Source of the DNA: Bacillota bacterium
GTDB taxonomy: Bacteria; Bacillota; Clostridia; Lachnospirales; Cellulosilyticaceae
Assembly: GCA_023415525.1 (NCBI GenBank)
Contig: JAEZKI010000112.1
Span: 1 to 5,843, forward strand
Direction of reading: 5' to 3'
Length of the DNA: 5,843 bases
Below are positions 5,556 through 5,843 of this stretch, piece after piece. The position numbers and the translations under genes are program-made. The notes under the pieces are model-generated. The model ran no database searches and was not told the origin of the DNA. It worked only from the letters and a program-made list of their open reading frames with translations. The first letter of the stretch is position 1, and every line of letters begins with the position of its first letter.

Positions 5556-5843
5556 ATGAGAGTAAATGAATTAAAAGAAGAATTAGTATCTAAACTGGCA
5601 ACAATGGATAAGATCAAAGGTATCGCACAAACTGGAAGCTTGGAGGCAGAATTGATTCCTGGTAAAAGTGATATTGATCTATTTGTCCTTTGTTCCGAAG
5701 TGCCATCACAAGAAGAAAGACAAAGGTGTTACTCCTTGCTTCAAGCAGCTGACTTTACATTACAAATGGCGGTATGTAGTGGTGGGGTGTGGGGACATGG
5801 AGATATTCTTATAACCGATGGAATTGATGTCATGCCTATGTAT
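5556..5843 (+). CDS. Nucleotidyltransferase-fold protein, 3' end missing
   Basis: An open frame of 96 codons that runs off the window. It starts at ATG 5556 with GAGGTG at 5542-5547, eight bases upstream. IAQTGSLEAELIPGKSDIDLF (from residue 23) contains the signature of polymerase-beta-type nucleotidyltransferases: G27-S28, then D39-x-D41 as metal-binding pair. A third acidic residue could be D91 in DGIDVMPMY. This superfamily includes antibiotic adenylyltransferases, MNT-type antitoxins and many uncharacterised stand-alone enzymes that transfer a nucleotide to a small molecule or protein. With only the N-terminal domain present, the subfamily and substrate cannot be decided. The upstream terminator and promoter show that it heads a new transcription unit. 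Confidence 0.82.
   Translation, partial: MRVNELKEELVSKLATMDKIKGIAQTGSLEAELIPGKSDIDLFVLCSEVPSQEERQRCYSLLQAADFTLQMAVCSGGVWGHGDILITDGIDVMPMY

Noticed and set aside
5324..5617. - strand ORF of 97 codons across the terminator and nucleotidyltransferase promoter
   Set aside because: It overlaps two real + strand genes and the hairpin between them; the composition is that of translated A+T-rich spacer.
2..5843. The whole gene string as an anti-phage island or integron cassette array
   Set aside because: There is no integrase, no attC-like recurring hairpin, and no nuclease or other defence effector. Internal promoters and terminators break the string into separate units.

Overview
The window is A+T-rich, all recognisable genes lie on the + strand, and most have Shine-Dalgarno-like leaders (GAGGTG, AAGGAG, AAGGGA). 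Together with the protein families present, this points to a low-GC Firmicute, most likely a clostridial (Lachnospiraceae-like) chromosome. I see no transposase, integrase, tRNA, rRNA, CRISPR array or phage gene.

Layout, left to right: (1) the 3' four-fifths or more of a YafY-type WYL-domain transcriptional regulator, cut by the window start; (2) overlapping it by 4 bases, a complete HTH_42/YcaQ-AlkX-like DNA glycosylase carrying the Q-x-D catalytic motif; (3) two bases further on, a RimJ/RimL-like GNAT acetyltransferase with a poorly conserved CoA loop. These three form a tight, probably translationally coupled operon. After a 121-base spacer with a tiny abortive ORF and three TTTATCT direct repeats come (4) a HAD-superfamily phosphatase and (5) a small acidic protein of unknown function that looks frameshifted near its C-terminus, its apparent tail continuing in another frame. 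A hairpin plus T-run follows, then a good candidate promoter, then (6) a GNAT-YoaP fusion protein and (7) a Nudix hydrolase. A strong Rho-independent terminator and a near-consensus sigma-A promoter then separate these from (8) the first 96 codons of a nucleotidyltransferase-fold protein cut by the window end.

Functionally the window is a string of small 'modifying' enzymes (glycosylase, two acetyltransferases, phosphatase, Nudix, nucleotidyltransferase), with signals that divide it into at least three transcription units. The only group I would argue works together is the first: a ligand- or nucleic-acid-sensing WYL regulator coupled to a glycosylase of a family known to remove bulky alkyl-guanines and unhook crosslinks, a plausible genotoxin-response unit. 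The rest looks like ordinary accessory housekeeping and detoxification genes, and I did not find convincing evidence for a wholly new multi-gene system.
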